Shown here piece after piece: positions 18,519-26,920 of a DNA stretch of 64,000 bases; position 1 is the first letter of the stretch, and each line of letters starts with the position of its first letter. Source of the stretch: Halocatena pleomorpha. GTDB taxonomy: Archaea > Halobacteriota > Halobacteria > Halobacteriales > Haloarculaceae. Location: the NCBI RefSeq assembly GCF_003862495.1, contig NZ_RRCH01000022.1, positions 62,001-126,000 on the forward strand. Direction: 5' to 3'. The notes under the pieces are model-generated. The model made no database searches, had not been told where the DNA came from, and was given only the letters and a program-made list of their open reading frames with translations. Made by a program: the position numbers and the translations under genes.

Positions 18519-18533
18519 TTACGATTTTCGTAA
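18519..18533. promoter_or_regulatory. Palindrome between carA and the Lrp gene, likely operator
   Basis: TTACGA-TTT-TCGTAA is a perfect 6+6 inverted repeat in the 102-base divergent intergenic region. A weaker related half-site pair (TTACGAAGAACGTA) covers the carA start region. Lrp/AsnC proteins bind palindromes as dimers or octamers and often regulate their divergent neighbour, so this is a natural candidate site; binding is inferred. Confidence 0.5.
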
Positions 18534-18569
18534 TCACCAAGTGAGTGGGAACGATAGTCATGATCCTCA

Positions 18570-18989
18570 ATGGAAATGGATACGCTCGATCGAGAGATAC
18601 TCAATATCCTCCGACGCGATGCCCGGACGCCATACACGAAGATCGCAGCGATGGTCGATACCTCCGAGGGGACGGTCCGCAACCGGGTTGACCGGTTGGA
18701 AGACACGGGCGTAATCGAACGATTCACCGTATCGACGCGCACCGGAAACGTAAAGGCGATGGTCGAAATCAGCGTCGCAGTCGACGTGAACACGACGGCG
18801 GTGTCGGAGTGCATGGCCGACTGGGATGAGGTCGATTTCGTCTGGCAGGTCAGCGGAGAGGAGGACATCGTGCTCGTCGTCGACGCCGCAGACACGCGAG
18901 GCGTCAACGATCTCATTACGAAAGCGCGGGGCTTGGAAGAAGTCAAAAGCACCAAGACTCGCTTGATACTCGAAGAGCGACTCGGTTGA
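18570..18989 (+). CDS. Lrp/AsnC-family transcription regulator
   Basis: The 139-residue protein has a winged HTH (DREILNILRRDARTPYTKIA, then SEGTVRNRVDRLEDTGVIER, about 6-50) and a RAM/AsnC ligand domain (VDFVWQVSGEEDIVLVVDAA at 89-108). Such regulators sense amino acids. The divergent carA gene and the intervening palindrome suggest control of carbamoyl phosphate or arginine/pyrimidine supply and autoregulation. The start could also be the second Met (18576). Confidence 0.9.
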   Translation: MEMDTLDREILNILRRDARTPYTKIAAMVDTSEGTVRNRVDRLEDTGVIERFTVSTRTGNVKAMVEISVAVDVNTTAVSECMADWDEVDFVWQVSGEEDIVLVVDAADTRGVNDLITKARGLEEVKSTKTRLILEERLG

Positions 18990-19039
18990 GGATCGCGGCG
19001 AGTCGAAGAGTCCTTATGAACCACTACCGAGGACTGAGT

Positions 19040-19615
19040 ATGCACACCGACGATCTGCCCTCATCAGGGGACAGTCCCGACCATGAAAACGCGGCGCAGG
19101 ATGTCGTTGCCGTCGACGCCGACGACAACGAACAAGAAGTTGTCAACCGGTTAGTGGCGCACACCGGTGATGGAATCCGCCATCGGGCATTCACTGTCCT
19201 CGTGTTCGACGGTGACGGCCACATCTTGCTCGCACAGCGCAGTCCCGACAAACGTCTGTGGGACACGCATTGGGACGGCACCGTTGCCTCCCATCCCGAA
19301 CAGGGACAGACACAGGTCGACGCCACAGAACAACGACTTGAGGAGGAACTCGGGATCGTACCCAGCCAGTACGAGGATCTTCGGGTAACGGACAAGTTCG
19401 AGTACAAGCGGTATTACCTCAACGACGGCATCGAACACGAGGTGTGTTCCGTTCTCAAATGCACGCTCGATGCGACCGCTCTCGATCCCGATCCCGAAGA
19501 GGTTGGTGGCTATCTCTGGGTTCCCTACGACCACCTTCACGACAATCCCCGACTGTACCGCCAGCTCCGGCTCTGTCCGTGGTTTGAGATTGCGATGCGC
19601 CGGGACTTCAGTTGA
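19040..19615 (+). CDS. Type I isopentenyl-diphosphate isomerase-like Nudix protein
   Basis: The 191-residue protein is homologous to type I IPP isomerase: HTGDGIRHRAFTVLVFDGDG, a Nudix-like helix (ATEQRLEEELGI, about 95-106), and IEHEVCSVL with Glu134, equivalent to the catalytic glutamate of the E. coli enzyme. However the segment matching the catalytic cysteine (E. coli SVCGHP) reads TVASHP, with Ala83 in its place; His85 is kept. I recall the same ASHP form in other haloarchaea. It may isomerise IPP by a changed mechanism or do another Nudix reaction. ATG 19016 is an alternative start. Confidence 0.8.
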   Translation: MHTDDLPSSGDSPDHENAAQDVVAVDADDNEQEVVNRLVAHTGDGIRHRAFTVLVFDGDGHILLAQRSPDKRLWDTHWDGTVASHPEQGQTQVDATEQRLEEELGIVPSQYEDLRVTDKFEYKRYYLNDGIEHEVCSVLKCTLDATALDPDPEEVGGYLWVPYDHLHDNPRLYRQLRLCPWFEIAMRRDFS

Positions 19616-19867
19616 CCGTCAGAGCCACGACCGTGCTGACCTCGGATCACGTTCCGACAGTGATCAATCAGGCAATCTCGCTCGTGACCGCTGGCGTATC
19701 GCTCTCGGAGCCACTACGGGCAGCCAAAGCGGCGCTCACCGAACTCCACCAGAGCTGTTTTTTCACCCGTCGGTGACACCATCCGGTTAATTTCTGTCGC
19801 GGAACCGGAAACGAATGTTTATCGGCAGTAGAAATATAAGGATCGACTCACAACGAGATGTAGTACC

Positions 19868-20350
19868 ATGATCGTGACTACCAATCTAGCGAGCGCTATT
19901 CTGATGGGGGTGTTCCTGGTGGCAGTCGTCGGTGTCGTGATCCGTCTTCGAGCCAGTCGCAGCGGGCCAACGCGTCAATCCACGGCGGCAGATCTGCCAC
20001 AGACTGCCGCAGGAACGCCTCGTTCGACCGCCGAGACCGGACCCGGTGGCGGCTCGTCCGCGACGCCGATCGGGTGGGTCATCGGGTTTTTAGGATTAGT
20101 TGTGGTCGCTGGTGGCAGTGCAGTCGCGTTCGTCGCTGGAAACGCGCCGTCAGGCATCGGGCCGCAGATGATTGGTGCGGTGCTCGTCGTCGTCCTCGGA
20201 GGATTGCTCTGTAGCTACCTCTTCTCCGGCGTCTACCTATCATTGCGGAGCCACGGCCGCAAAAGCGCAGAAGCGACCGGTGTGGCGCTGTGGCTGTTGG
20301 GACTGCTCGTGGTCAGCGTAATCGCCGCGCGGCTCGTGTTTCTCGCGTGA
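19868..20350 (+). CDS. Membrane protein, four predicted helices, unknown function
   Basis: The 160-residue protein has a first membrane helix at about 6-27, a Ser/Thr/Pro-rich hydrophilic stretch (about 30-65), and three further helices (about 70-92, 101-122, 137-158). I recognise no family. A TATA-like AAATATAAG at 19832-19840 lies about 30 bases before the start. Two more genes follow within 3 and 2 bases, so the three probably form one transcript; the next two products are also membrane proteins. Confidence 0.7.
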   Translation: MIVTTNLASAILMGVFLVAVVGVVIRLRASRSGPTRQSTAADLPQTAAGTPRSTAETGPGGGSSATPIGWVIGFLGLVVVAGGSAVAFVAGNAPSGIGPQMIGAVLVVVLGGLLCSYLFSGVYLSLRSHGRKSAEATGVALWLLGLLVVSVIAARLVFLA

Positions 20351-20353
20351 CCG

Positions 20354-21745
20354 ATGGTGACGGACCGTCCCGTTCGCCCGGAGGGCACTCGGTATCTCAT
20401 TTGCGTCGTGCTCTGGTTGTGTAGTGTCTGGCTGTTCGTTGGTTCCGCCGTGGCCGCCACCGGATCAGTGGATCTGTCGAGCGAGCCTGCCCCAGTGCCG
20501 CGGTGGCTGGTGGTCTCAACGGGTGGGGGTGTCATCGGCGCGTCGTTTCTCATCACCTCGTTCGTTACTGACCGCGAGACGATTCGATCGGTTACTGCTC
20601 CGCAGTGGTCCGTTCCTGCGTGGCTGCTGTCTCCTCCAGTGGGCAGCGCCATTCGGCTATCGAGCGTCGTAGTGCTCGGCGTCGTCGTGGGCGGAACCGT
20701 TGGAACGTCGTCTGCGATCTCTGCGTTCGCTCTTTTGTTGGTATGGAGTGGGTGGTGGGCGGGGTACACAATGTCAGTGTACCTTGTCGGCAACACGTGG
20801 CCGACGCTCAACCCGTGGCGGACGATCGCTTCGGTCATCGCCGGGTGGGTCTCGGTCGACCGGTCGCTCCCCAACTGGCTGGACGTATGGCCAAGCGTCG
20901 GTGGACTGCTTGGATTGGTGTGGCTGACGATGGTTACTCCACTGCGAACATCGCCACGACTGCTCGCGGTCGTGACCGTCGCGTACTCGTTGTTCACTGT
21001 TGCCGGTGGCGTGGTGTACGGAGCACCGTGGTTCCGGCACGTTGATCCGATCTCGCGCCTCTTCCGTGCGTACGGGCGTGTAGCCCCGTTTCGACGCACG
21101 TCGTCCGGACTCACACTCACCGTCCCCGGAAGCGAACTCACCGAGGGTGAGGCAAGAGGGGAGCCGACGTTCATCATTGCTGTGCTGTGGGTGACGACCT
21201 ACGACGGACTCGTCTCGACACCGTTATGGCGCGAGTTAGTGGAGACAATCGGTGCCGTCGGCGTCCCCGTGGCGATGGTGTACGCCCTCGGAATGGGAGG
21301 CGGCTTCGGGGCGTTTCTGTTGGCGTACCGGACTGGCACACAGCATGCCCGGCGAATCGGGCGCACGTACATCACCGCCCAGACCATTGAACTCCGGTTT
21401 GCCCGCTCGTTGCTCCCGATCGCCGCGAGCTACCACTTCGCGCATTATCTCGGCTCCGTTCTGGGCGTGGTGGCGTTGCTCACAGGGATCCTCTCACAAC
21501 TGTTCGGTGGTCCGATCCCTGTGCCGTCACGGCCGTCGTGGTTCGGGCACGCACAACTGCTGTCCATTCTCTGTGGGCATCTACTCGCGGTCTGGGTGGC
21601 CCACACCACCGCGTTCGACCTCTTTACCGGCCGATTTCAATCGATACGGAGCCAATACCCCTTCATCCTCATGATGATCGCCTACACCATGATTGGTATG
21701 TGGATCGTTCTCCACCCGTCCGCTCAACCACCGTTCGTCCTATAA
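20354..21745 (+). CDS. Polytopic membrane protein, unknown function
   Basis: The 463-residue protein has about ten to twelve hydrophobic segments. A conserved-looking loop GNTWPTLNPWRTIASVIAGW (about 138-157) and a histidine-rich late part (SYHFAHYLGS, FGHAQLL, CGHLLAVWVAHTTAF) stand out; repeated histidines within helices can bind metal or heme, but this is conjecture. The NPWR loop recalls membrane proteins annotated as fenitrothion hydrolase in other organisms, from memory and unverified. It is the middle gene of a three-gene unit. Confidence 0.65.
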   Translation: MVTDRPVRPEGTRYLICVVLWLCSVWLFVGSAVAATGSVDLSSEPAPVPRWLVVSTGGGVIGASFLITSFVTDRETIRSVTAPQWSVPAWLLSPPVGSAIRLSSVVVLGVVVGGTVGTSSAISAFALLLVWSGWWAGYTMSVYLVGNTWPTLNPWRTIASVIAGWVSVDRSLPNWLDVWPSVGGLLGLVWLTMVTPLRTSPRLLAVVTVAYSLFTVAGGVVYGAPWFRHVDPISRLFRAYGRVAPFRRTSSGLTLTVPGSELTEGEARGEPTFIIAVLWVTTYDGLVSTPLWRELVETIGAVGVPVAMVYALGMGGGFGAFLLAYRTGTQHARRIGRTYITAQTIELRFARSLLPIAASYHFAHYLGSVLGVVALLTGILSQLFGGPIPVPSRPSWFGHAQLLSILCGHLLAVWVAHTTAFDLFTGRFQSIRSQYPFILMMIAYTMIGMWIVLHPSAQPPFVL

Positions 21746-21747
21746 CC

Positions 21748-22098
21748 ATGCCAACCGAATACGTCCCCGACGGATCGACCGAAGCCGACGAGCATAGCCG
21801 GCAATCGATCACCGCAAACACGCGACCGACAGAACGAGTGCCGACGGCAGTTCCTGACGACGAGACACCGGCCGCTTGGTGTCCTCACTGTGCCCGTCCG
21901 TTCGCTACTGAGCGACTGTGTGCGCTTCACCTCGGTGACCGCCACCGGGATGAGTGGACTGCGAACCAGCGCGACCGCTATGAAAGCGCCTACGACGACG
22001 AATCAAACGAGCTGTTCATCTTCCATTTGAAAGTGATCAGTGCGCTCGTGGGCGTCTTCTTCGCGTTCACATACACTTACGCGTTCGTGTGGAGCTGA
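21748..22098 (+). CDS. C2H2-type zinc-finger protein with C-terminal membrane helix
   Basis: The 116-residue protein has a disordered N-terminus of about 50 residues, one C2H2 finger (CPHCARPFATERLCALHLGDRH, here split as CPHC and HLGDRH, about 52-72), a charged helix, and one C-terminal membrane segment (VISALVGVFFAFTYTYAFVW). Start at 21748, two bases after the upstream stop. The finger would face the cytoplasm if the tail is anchored. Together with the two preceding genes it forms a compact unit; function unknown. Confidence 0.7.
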   Translation: MPTEYVPDGSTEADEHSRQSITANTRPTERVPTAVPDDETPAAWCPHCARPFATERLCALHLGDRHRDEWTANQRDRYESAYDDESNELFIFHLKVISALVGVFFAFTYTYAFVWS

Positions 22099-22110
22099 CT
22101 CGGGCGCAGT

Positions 22111-23724
22111 TCACCACAGTATGACCGGCCAGACGAACGTGAACAACACCCAGATGAGACCCGTGAGAACAATCGTCATGAGGAGGTTGAGAATGATACC
22201 GGCTCGCATCATATGTCGCTGTTCGAGGTAGCCGCTGCCGAAAACGATGGCGTTGGGTGGTGTGGCAACCGGCAGCGCGAACGCGTAACTCGCTGCGATC
22301 GCGCCGCTGACAGCGAGGAAGATCCCAGCGGCCAGTTGTGACAGTCCGAGCGTGGCGGCAAAGGCTCCGCCGATGCTGATGAGCAAGGGAATGATGATGG
22401 TTGCCGTCGCGGTGTTTGAGGTCATTTCGGTGAGGAAGATGATCAACAACACAACTGCACCGACAACGACGACAATCGGTGCGCCGGTCAGTCCGTTGAA
22501 CACGGTTTCTGCGATCCACTCCGTCGCACCACTGTCCGCAAGGGCGTTTGCGAGCGCGATCCCGCCGCCGAACAGCAAGATAACACCCCAGTCAATATCG
22601 ACGAGTTCCTCCCACTCCATCGTGTCTGCGAGAACGAGCGCAGGGATGGCGTACAGACCGACCATCACATAATACAGGAGTCCTTGGTGCCCGCTGACGC
22701 CGAGGAAGGTTGCTCCCTCACCACCGTACAGCACCGTTGCCCACACGTCGGGGAGATACGGCGTGACGAACCGATCGAGTCCACCGATCACCCACAATAA
22801 CGCGGTGATCGTGAAGATGCCCACGACGCGGTAGCCACGAGTGCTGAGTTCGCCTTCTTCGCGGAGATATTCACGGGCTTGCTCCCGGGCAGCCTCGACA
22901 TCGTCGATCTCGGGCGGATACAGCCAATACGTGAGGAGATACCACACGAGCGGCAAGGTTACGACAACGATCGGGAGACCGATGACCAGCCACTGGGCGA
23001 AGCCGATCTCGTAGCCGAGAAGCGCATCGAGCTGTGAGGCGAGTATGGCGTTCGGTGGCGTCCCGATCAGCGTTCCAACACCACCAACACTCGCGGCGTA
23101 GGCCGTCCCGAGCAACATCGCGATCTGGATGTTGGTAAATCCATCACCGACCGCCGCAAGCCCCCCGTCTGTGGCGAGTTCCGGCTCTTCCTCTCGGTGG
23201 CCGTCTCTTGACGCGATCTCCTCACGACCGATGATCTGGGTGAGTACCCCGAGCGCGATCGGCGTCATCATCGCTGCCGTTGCCGTGTTCGACACCCACA
23301 TTGAGAGGAACGCGGTCGCGATCATGACGGCCAGAACCAGCCACCGTGGAGAGGTTCCCATCCGAACCATCAGATACAGCGCGATCCGGCGATCGATGTT
23401 GTACTTTTGCAACGCGTTTGCGAGCATGAACCCCGCAATGAACAGGAAAATAACGTGGTCAGCAAACCCGGTGAGTGCTTCGTCCAAACTCGGATACACA
23501 CCGAACCCAGTCAGAAGGACCGGTATCGACACCGCCGTTACGGCGAGTGGAAGCACGCCCGTCACCCACAGAACGCCAGCGAAGTACATCGTTGCTAGCG
23601 CGTACTGTCCCCGTACTGGCAAACCGGACGGCGTCGGTAGCCCCGCGATGACCATGGCCCCGATCAGGGCGATGGCGAACACCCCTAGCCGTCCGTGAAC
23701 GTCCGAGATCCGACCGCGTATCAT
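22111..23724 (-). CDS. SLC13/DASS-family anion transporter
   Basis: The 537-residue membrane protein shows the two-fold DASS architecture: the first SNT motif in MWVSNTATAAMMTPIALGV (about 144-162) and the second in LTEMTSNTATATIIIPLL (about 443). These motifs bind sodium and substrate in family members, which carry dicarboxylates, citrate or sulfate. A cytoplasmic insert (about 175-205) is acidic. It is convergent with the zinc-finger gene (12-base gap). Substrate cannot be told from sequence. Confidence 0.88.
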   Translation of the reverse strand: MIRGRISDVHGRLGVFAIALIGAMVIAGLPTPSGLPVRGQYALATMYFAGVLWVTGVLPLAVTAVSIPVLLTGFGVYPSLDEALTGFADHVIFLFIAGFMLANALQKYNIDRRIALYLMVRMGTSPRWLVLAVMIATAFLSMWVSNTATAAMMTPIALGVLTQIIGREEIASRDGHREEEPELATDGGLAAVGDGFTNIQIAMLLGTAYAASVGGVGTLIGTPPNAILASQLDALLGYEIGFAQWLVIGLPIVVVTLPLVWYLLTYWLYPPEIDDVEAAREQAREYLREEGELSTRGYRVVGIFTITALLWVIGGLDRFVTPYLPDVWATVLYGGEGATFLGVSGHQGLLYYVMVGLYAIPALVLADTMEWEELVDIDWGVILLFGGGIALANALADSGATEWIAETVFNGLTGAPIVVVVGAVVLLIIFLTEMTSNTATATIIIPLLISIGGAFAATLGLSQLAAGIFLAVSGAIAASYAFALPVATPPNAIVFGSGYLEQRHMMRAGIILNLLMTIVLTGLIWVLFTFVWPVILW

Positions 23725-23797
23725 TGATACATGATCTCATATTGAGATATGGAGTTAACAATTTCGATCTGTTGATGGTCCATCACCACGGCTCCGA

Positions 23798-24043
23798 TCA
23801 GAAATGTTCAGCGATAGCAGTGACCTGTTCCGGTGAGAGTTCAGCCGCGTACAGTTCGAGGAGCGTCTGTCGGCGGCGATTCGACAGTGCTCGGGAGCCG
23901 CTTTCGAGCATCGAAATATGCGCCTGTAGAATGTCGTCCAGTTCGCGTTCGACAGCCCGCTGTTCGTATCCAGCGGCTATCCGAAGCAAACGCCACGCGA
24001 GCGGAGAGATATCAGTCGGTTCGATCGATCCCGATGCCGTCAT
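23798..24043 (-). CDS. Small HTH-like protein
   Basis: The 81-residue protein resembles a minimal helix-turn-helix: LAWRLLRIAAGYEQRAVERE, then DILQAHISMLESGSRALSNR, then a C-terminal helix with LSPEQV. The pattern is like XRE repressors, where the second helix and ISxxExG recognise DNA. It lies between the transporter and the cytochrome oxidase genes, on the same strand as both, and might regulate the oxidase; this is only from position. Confidence 0.6.
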   Translation of the reverse strand: MTASGSIEPTDISPLAWRLLRIAAGYEQRAVERELDDILQAHISMLESGSRALSNRRRQTLLELYAAELSPEQVTAIAEHF

Positions 24044-24138
24044 CGATCGAATGAGACGCCGGATGGATCATAAAACGCGTGATGATACGTCGGTAGTCGC
24101 GTTCTGATCCGACAACATCCGATCGAATTCGTGGGCCG

Positions 24139-24402
24139 TCAAGTGATCGAGTACGACGCCGCGAAGGTCAGCGCAATGGCCGTCACGAGACCGGACGCCA
24201 CGACGTACGCCACTGACCGCGGCTCGTACAACAGGTGTTGGTAGTATCCAGCCACCAACACCGCCTTGATCACTGATAACAGCAAAATCCCCGCTACGGC
24301 GATCTCGTAGCCGATCCCACTGAGTCCCTCGATCACTACCTGAACGGTTGCGAACGCGAACAACACGACGTATATCACGGTGTACAATTTCGTTGATGTC
24401 AT
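24139..24402 (-). CDS. Cytochrome c oxidase subunit IV-type protein
   Basis: The 87-residue protein has three membrane helices and the COX4 prokaryotic-type motif GILLLSVIKAVLVAGYYQHL (about 38-57). It starts five bases after the stop of the fused subunit I+III gene, consistent with an accessory subunit of the same heme-copper oxidase. Confidence 0.85.
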   Translation of the reverse strand: MTSTKLYTVIYVVLFAFATVQVVIEGLSGIGYEIAVAGILLLSVIKAVLVAGYYQHLLYEPRSVAYVVASGLVTAIALTFAASYSIT

Positions 24403-24407
24403 TGTTT

Positions 24408-26918
24408 TTATATGATGTAGAACAGGGGAAAGAGGAACAGCCAGACGATGTCCACGAAGTGCCAGTACAGTCCGAAGTATTCGATTGGGCGCTCGTCGTT
24501 CAGATACGAGCCGTTGATGGCTCTCGGGATGAGATACAGCAGGATCAACAGCCCAAGGATCACGTGTAACGCGTGCAGGCCCGTGGTGAGGAAGAACGTC
24601 GAGGCTTGGACGTTACTCGACAGCCAAACGCCTTCATGGAACAGCTCGACCCACTCGATCCCCTTGTTGATGAGAAAGCCGATGCCGAGTAACAGCGTCG
24701 TGCTCAGTCCGGCGATGAGTCCCCACCTGCTGTTTTTCTCCGCCGCGACCAGCGCCAACACGATGCAGAAACTGCTTGTCAACAGAATGTACGTGTTGAT
24801 TAGCCCTGGAATCGGGTCGTGGGGGACGAGCGTCCAGTCGGTCCAGCCGTATCCGACTCGGAGAAAGACGTACGACCCGATGAACGCCCCGAACAAGACG
24901 ATATCCGAGGCGAGGAAGACCCAGACGCCGAGCTTCCCGTTTTCGATCCCTTCGAACGGCCACCGTTCTCCCCGTTCTGGTTCCGTTACGGAGAACGATT
25001 CCAACCCGAACCCGATCAATGACACCGCGCCGAACACGACGCCGAGTGCTGTGAGAACGGGGTAGATCCCGCCGGTTGTGATGCCCGACAATCCGAGGAA
25101 GAACACCAACGACGCGATGCCGATGAAGAAGGGCCACGGACTCGCGTGGCTGTCGTGGTGGTCGTGGGCTGTGCTTCCGGATTCGTCGTTGCTCACTGTG
25201 GTTCCGCCATCGGTCGACGTTTCCGGTGTGTCATCGTCACGAAACGCCAACGAGCCGCTTTCGTAGCTCGGAACGCCGGGGAAGTTCTCAAGCGGCGGCG
25301 GTGAGGGAACGGCCCATTCAGCCGTGGTCGAATACTCCCATGGGTTGCCGTCGACCGGTTCGCCGCGCCAGAGACTCCAGTAGCAGTTCCAGATCACGAG
25401 CAGAAAGGAGATTCCAAGTAAGAACCCACCGACTGTAGCGAGCTGGTGCCACGGGGTGAGCGCCGCCGGATACTCGAACACCCGACGTGGCGTTTCCCAC
25501 GCAACGAACAGCGGGAAGTACAGCAGGTTGAACCCGACGAAAAACAGCCAGAATGTGGCCTTTCCGAGCCGTTTGTTGTACATTCGCCCCGTGAATTTAG
25601 GGTACCAGTAGAATATGCCACCCACGAGCGCCATCACTCCGGCCACCATCACGTAGTGGAAGTGTGCGACGACCCAGTACGTTCCTCGCAGTTGGTAATC
25701 AAGTACGACAGCACCGAGGAAGACGCCGGTGATCCCGCCGATGATGAACACCAACAGCGCTCCGAACGTGAACAGGAACGGCGTCGTGAACCGGATCCGT
25801 CCTTTCACCATCGTGTAGATGAGCGAGAACACCATCAGATCGAACGGCAGCGAGATCCCGATCGTGGTCACCATGAACAGCGTTTTGATCTGGAGGTTGA
25901 TGCTCGTGAGAAACATGTGGTGCATCCAGACGAGGAAGCTCTGGAGCGCCACTAACACCATTGCGATGATGAACCATTTACGGCCGACGAGCCGCCGACC
26001 GGTGAACGTCTGGAACGTTTCGGCCATCGCTCCGAGGGCGGGGAAGAACACGATGTACACTTCAGGATGGCCGAAAAACCAGAACAGATGCGTCCAGAGC
26101 AGCGATCCGGGTGTCCCTTCGGCTGTGAAGTACGTCGTTCCGAGGATCCGATCGGAGCTCAAAATCAACAGCGCCGCCAGCAGCGCTGCGAACGCGAACA
26201 GCATCATCCACACTGTCAGCAGGATCGACCATGTGAACAACGGCATTCGAAACAGCGTCAACCCCTCTGCACGCATCCGGTGGAGTGTGGTGATGAAGTT
26301 CACCGACGACACTGTCACGGAGATCACGAACAACACCAGCGCCAACACAGTGGTTGTCGATCCGATGTTCGGCATGTAGGTTGGGACGTTAAGCGGGGCG
26401 TACATCGTCCACCCGCCCTCGAAGCTTCCACCCTGAAAGTACGAAATTCCGAGCAGTATCCCCGAAAAGAGGTACAACCAGTAGCTCAAGGAGTTGAGCC
26501 GTGGAAACGCGAGATCTTTTGCGCCGATCTGGAGGGGAACCACGTAGTTGGCGAAGCCGAACGCGAACGGCGAGAGAAACCAGAAGATCATTATCAGGCC
26601 GTGTGTCGAAACCGCCTGATTGTATCCCGTCGCGCTCAGTATATCCCCAACTGGCGTCAACAGCTCAACCCGCATTAACAGCGCCAGAACGCCGCCAAAC
26701 ACGAGAAAGAACAGTGACGTGACGAGATAGAGGATCCCCACGTCCTTGTGGTTCGTCGTGAGCAGCCAGTGTCGTACCGTTCCGAGTGGCGGGAGTTCGT
26801 CCCGCGTGAAAAACCGTCGGAGCCTGAACACTAGGGCGTTTTCAGTAGCCGACCCGTCTGGCGGCCCACCGCCGGACTGTACCGCACGATCGTCGTGTGT
26901 CTGTTGGTCCTCAGTCAT
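24408..26918 (-). CDS. coxAC: Cytochrome c oxidase subunit I+III fusion
   Basis: The 836-residue protein joins a heme-copper oxidase subunit I (about 40-560) to a subunit III (about 640-836). In subunit I, LTTNHKDVGILYLVTSL, STHGLIMIFWFLSPF and WTHLFWFFGHPEVYIVFFPA carry heme and CuB histidines, HHMFL supplies the paired histidines, and VAHFHYVMVAG the last heme ligands. A His/Asp/Ser-rich linker follows. In subunit III, NGKLGVWVFLASDIVLFGAF and GLHALHVILGLLIL are typical. It reduces oxygen to water and pumps protons. It abuts coxB by two bases. Confidence 0.95.
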   Translation of the reverse strand: MTEDQQTHDDRAVQSGGGPPDGSATENALVFRLRRFFTRDELPPLGTVRHWLLTTNHKDVGILYLVTSLFFLVFGGVLALLMRVELLTPVGDILSATGYNQAVSTHGLIMIFWFLSPFAFGFANYVVPLQIGAKDLAFPRLNSLSYWLYLFSGILLGISYFQGGSFEGGWTMYAPLNVPTYMPNIGSTTTVLALVLFVISVTVSSVNFITTLHRMRAEGLTLFRMPLFTWSILLTVWMMLFAFAALLAALLILSSDRILGTTYFTAEGTPGSLLWTHLFWFFGHPEVYIVFFPALGAMAETFQTFTGRRLVGRKWFIIAMVLVALQSFLVWMHHMFLTSINLQIKTLFMVTTIGISLPFDLMVFSLIYTMVKGRIRFTTPFLFTFGALLVFIIGGITGVFLGAVVLDYQLRGTYWVVAHFHYVMVAGVMALVGGIFYWYPKFTGRMYNKRLGKATFWLFFVGFNLLYFPLFVAWETPRRVFEYPAALTPWHQLATVGGFLLGISFLLVIWNCYWSLWRGEPVDGNPWEYSTTAEWAVPSPPPLENFPGVPSYESGSLAFRDDDTPETSTDGGTTVSNDESGSTAHDHHDSHASPWPFFIGIASLVFFLGLSGITTGGIYPVLTALGVVFGAVSLIGFGLESFSVTEPERGERWPFEGIENGKLGVWVFLASDIVLFGAFIGSYVFLRVGYGWTDWTLVPHDPIPGLINTYILLTSSFCIVLALVAAEKNSRWGLIAGLSTTLLLGIGFLINKGIEWVELFHEGVWLSSNVQASTFFLTTGLHALHVILGLLILLYLIPRAINGSYLNDERPIEYFGLYWHFVDIVWLFLFPLFYII

Positions 26919-26920
26919 TG

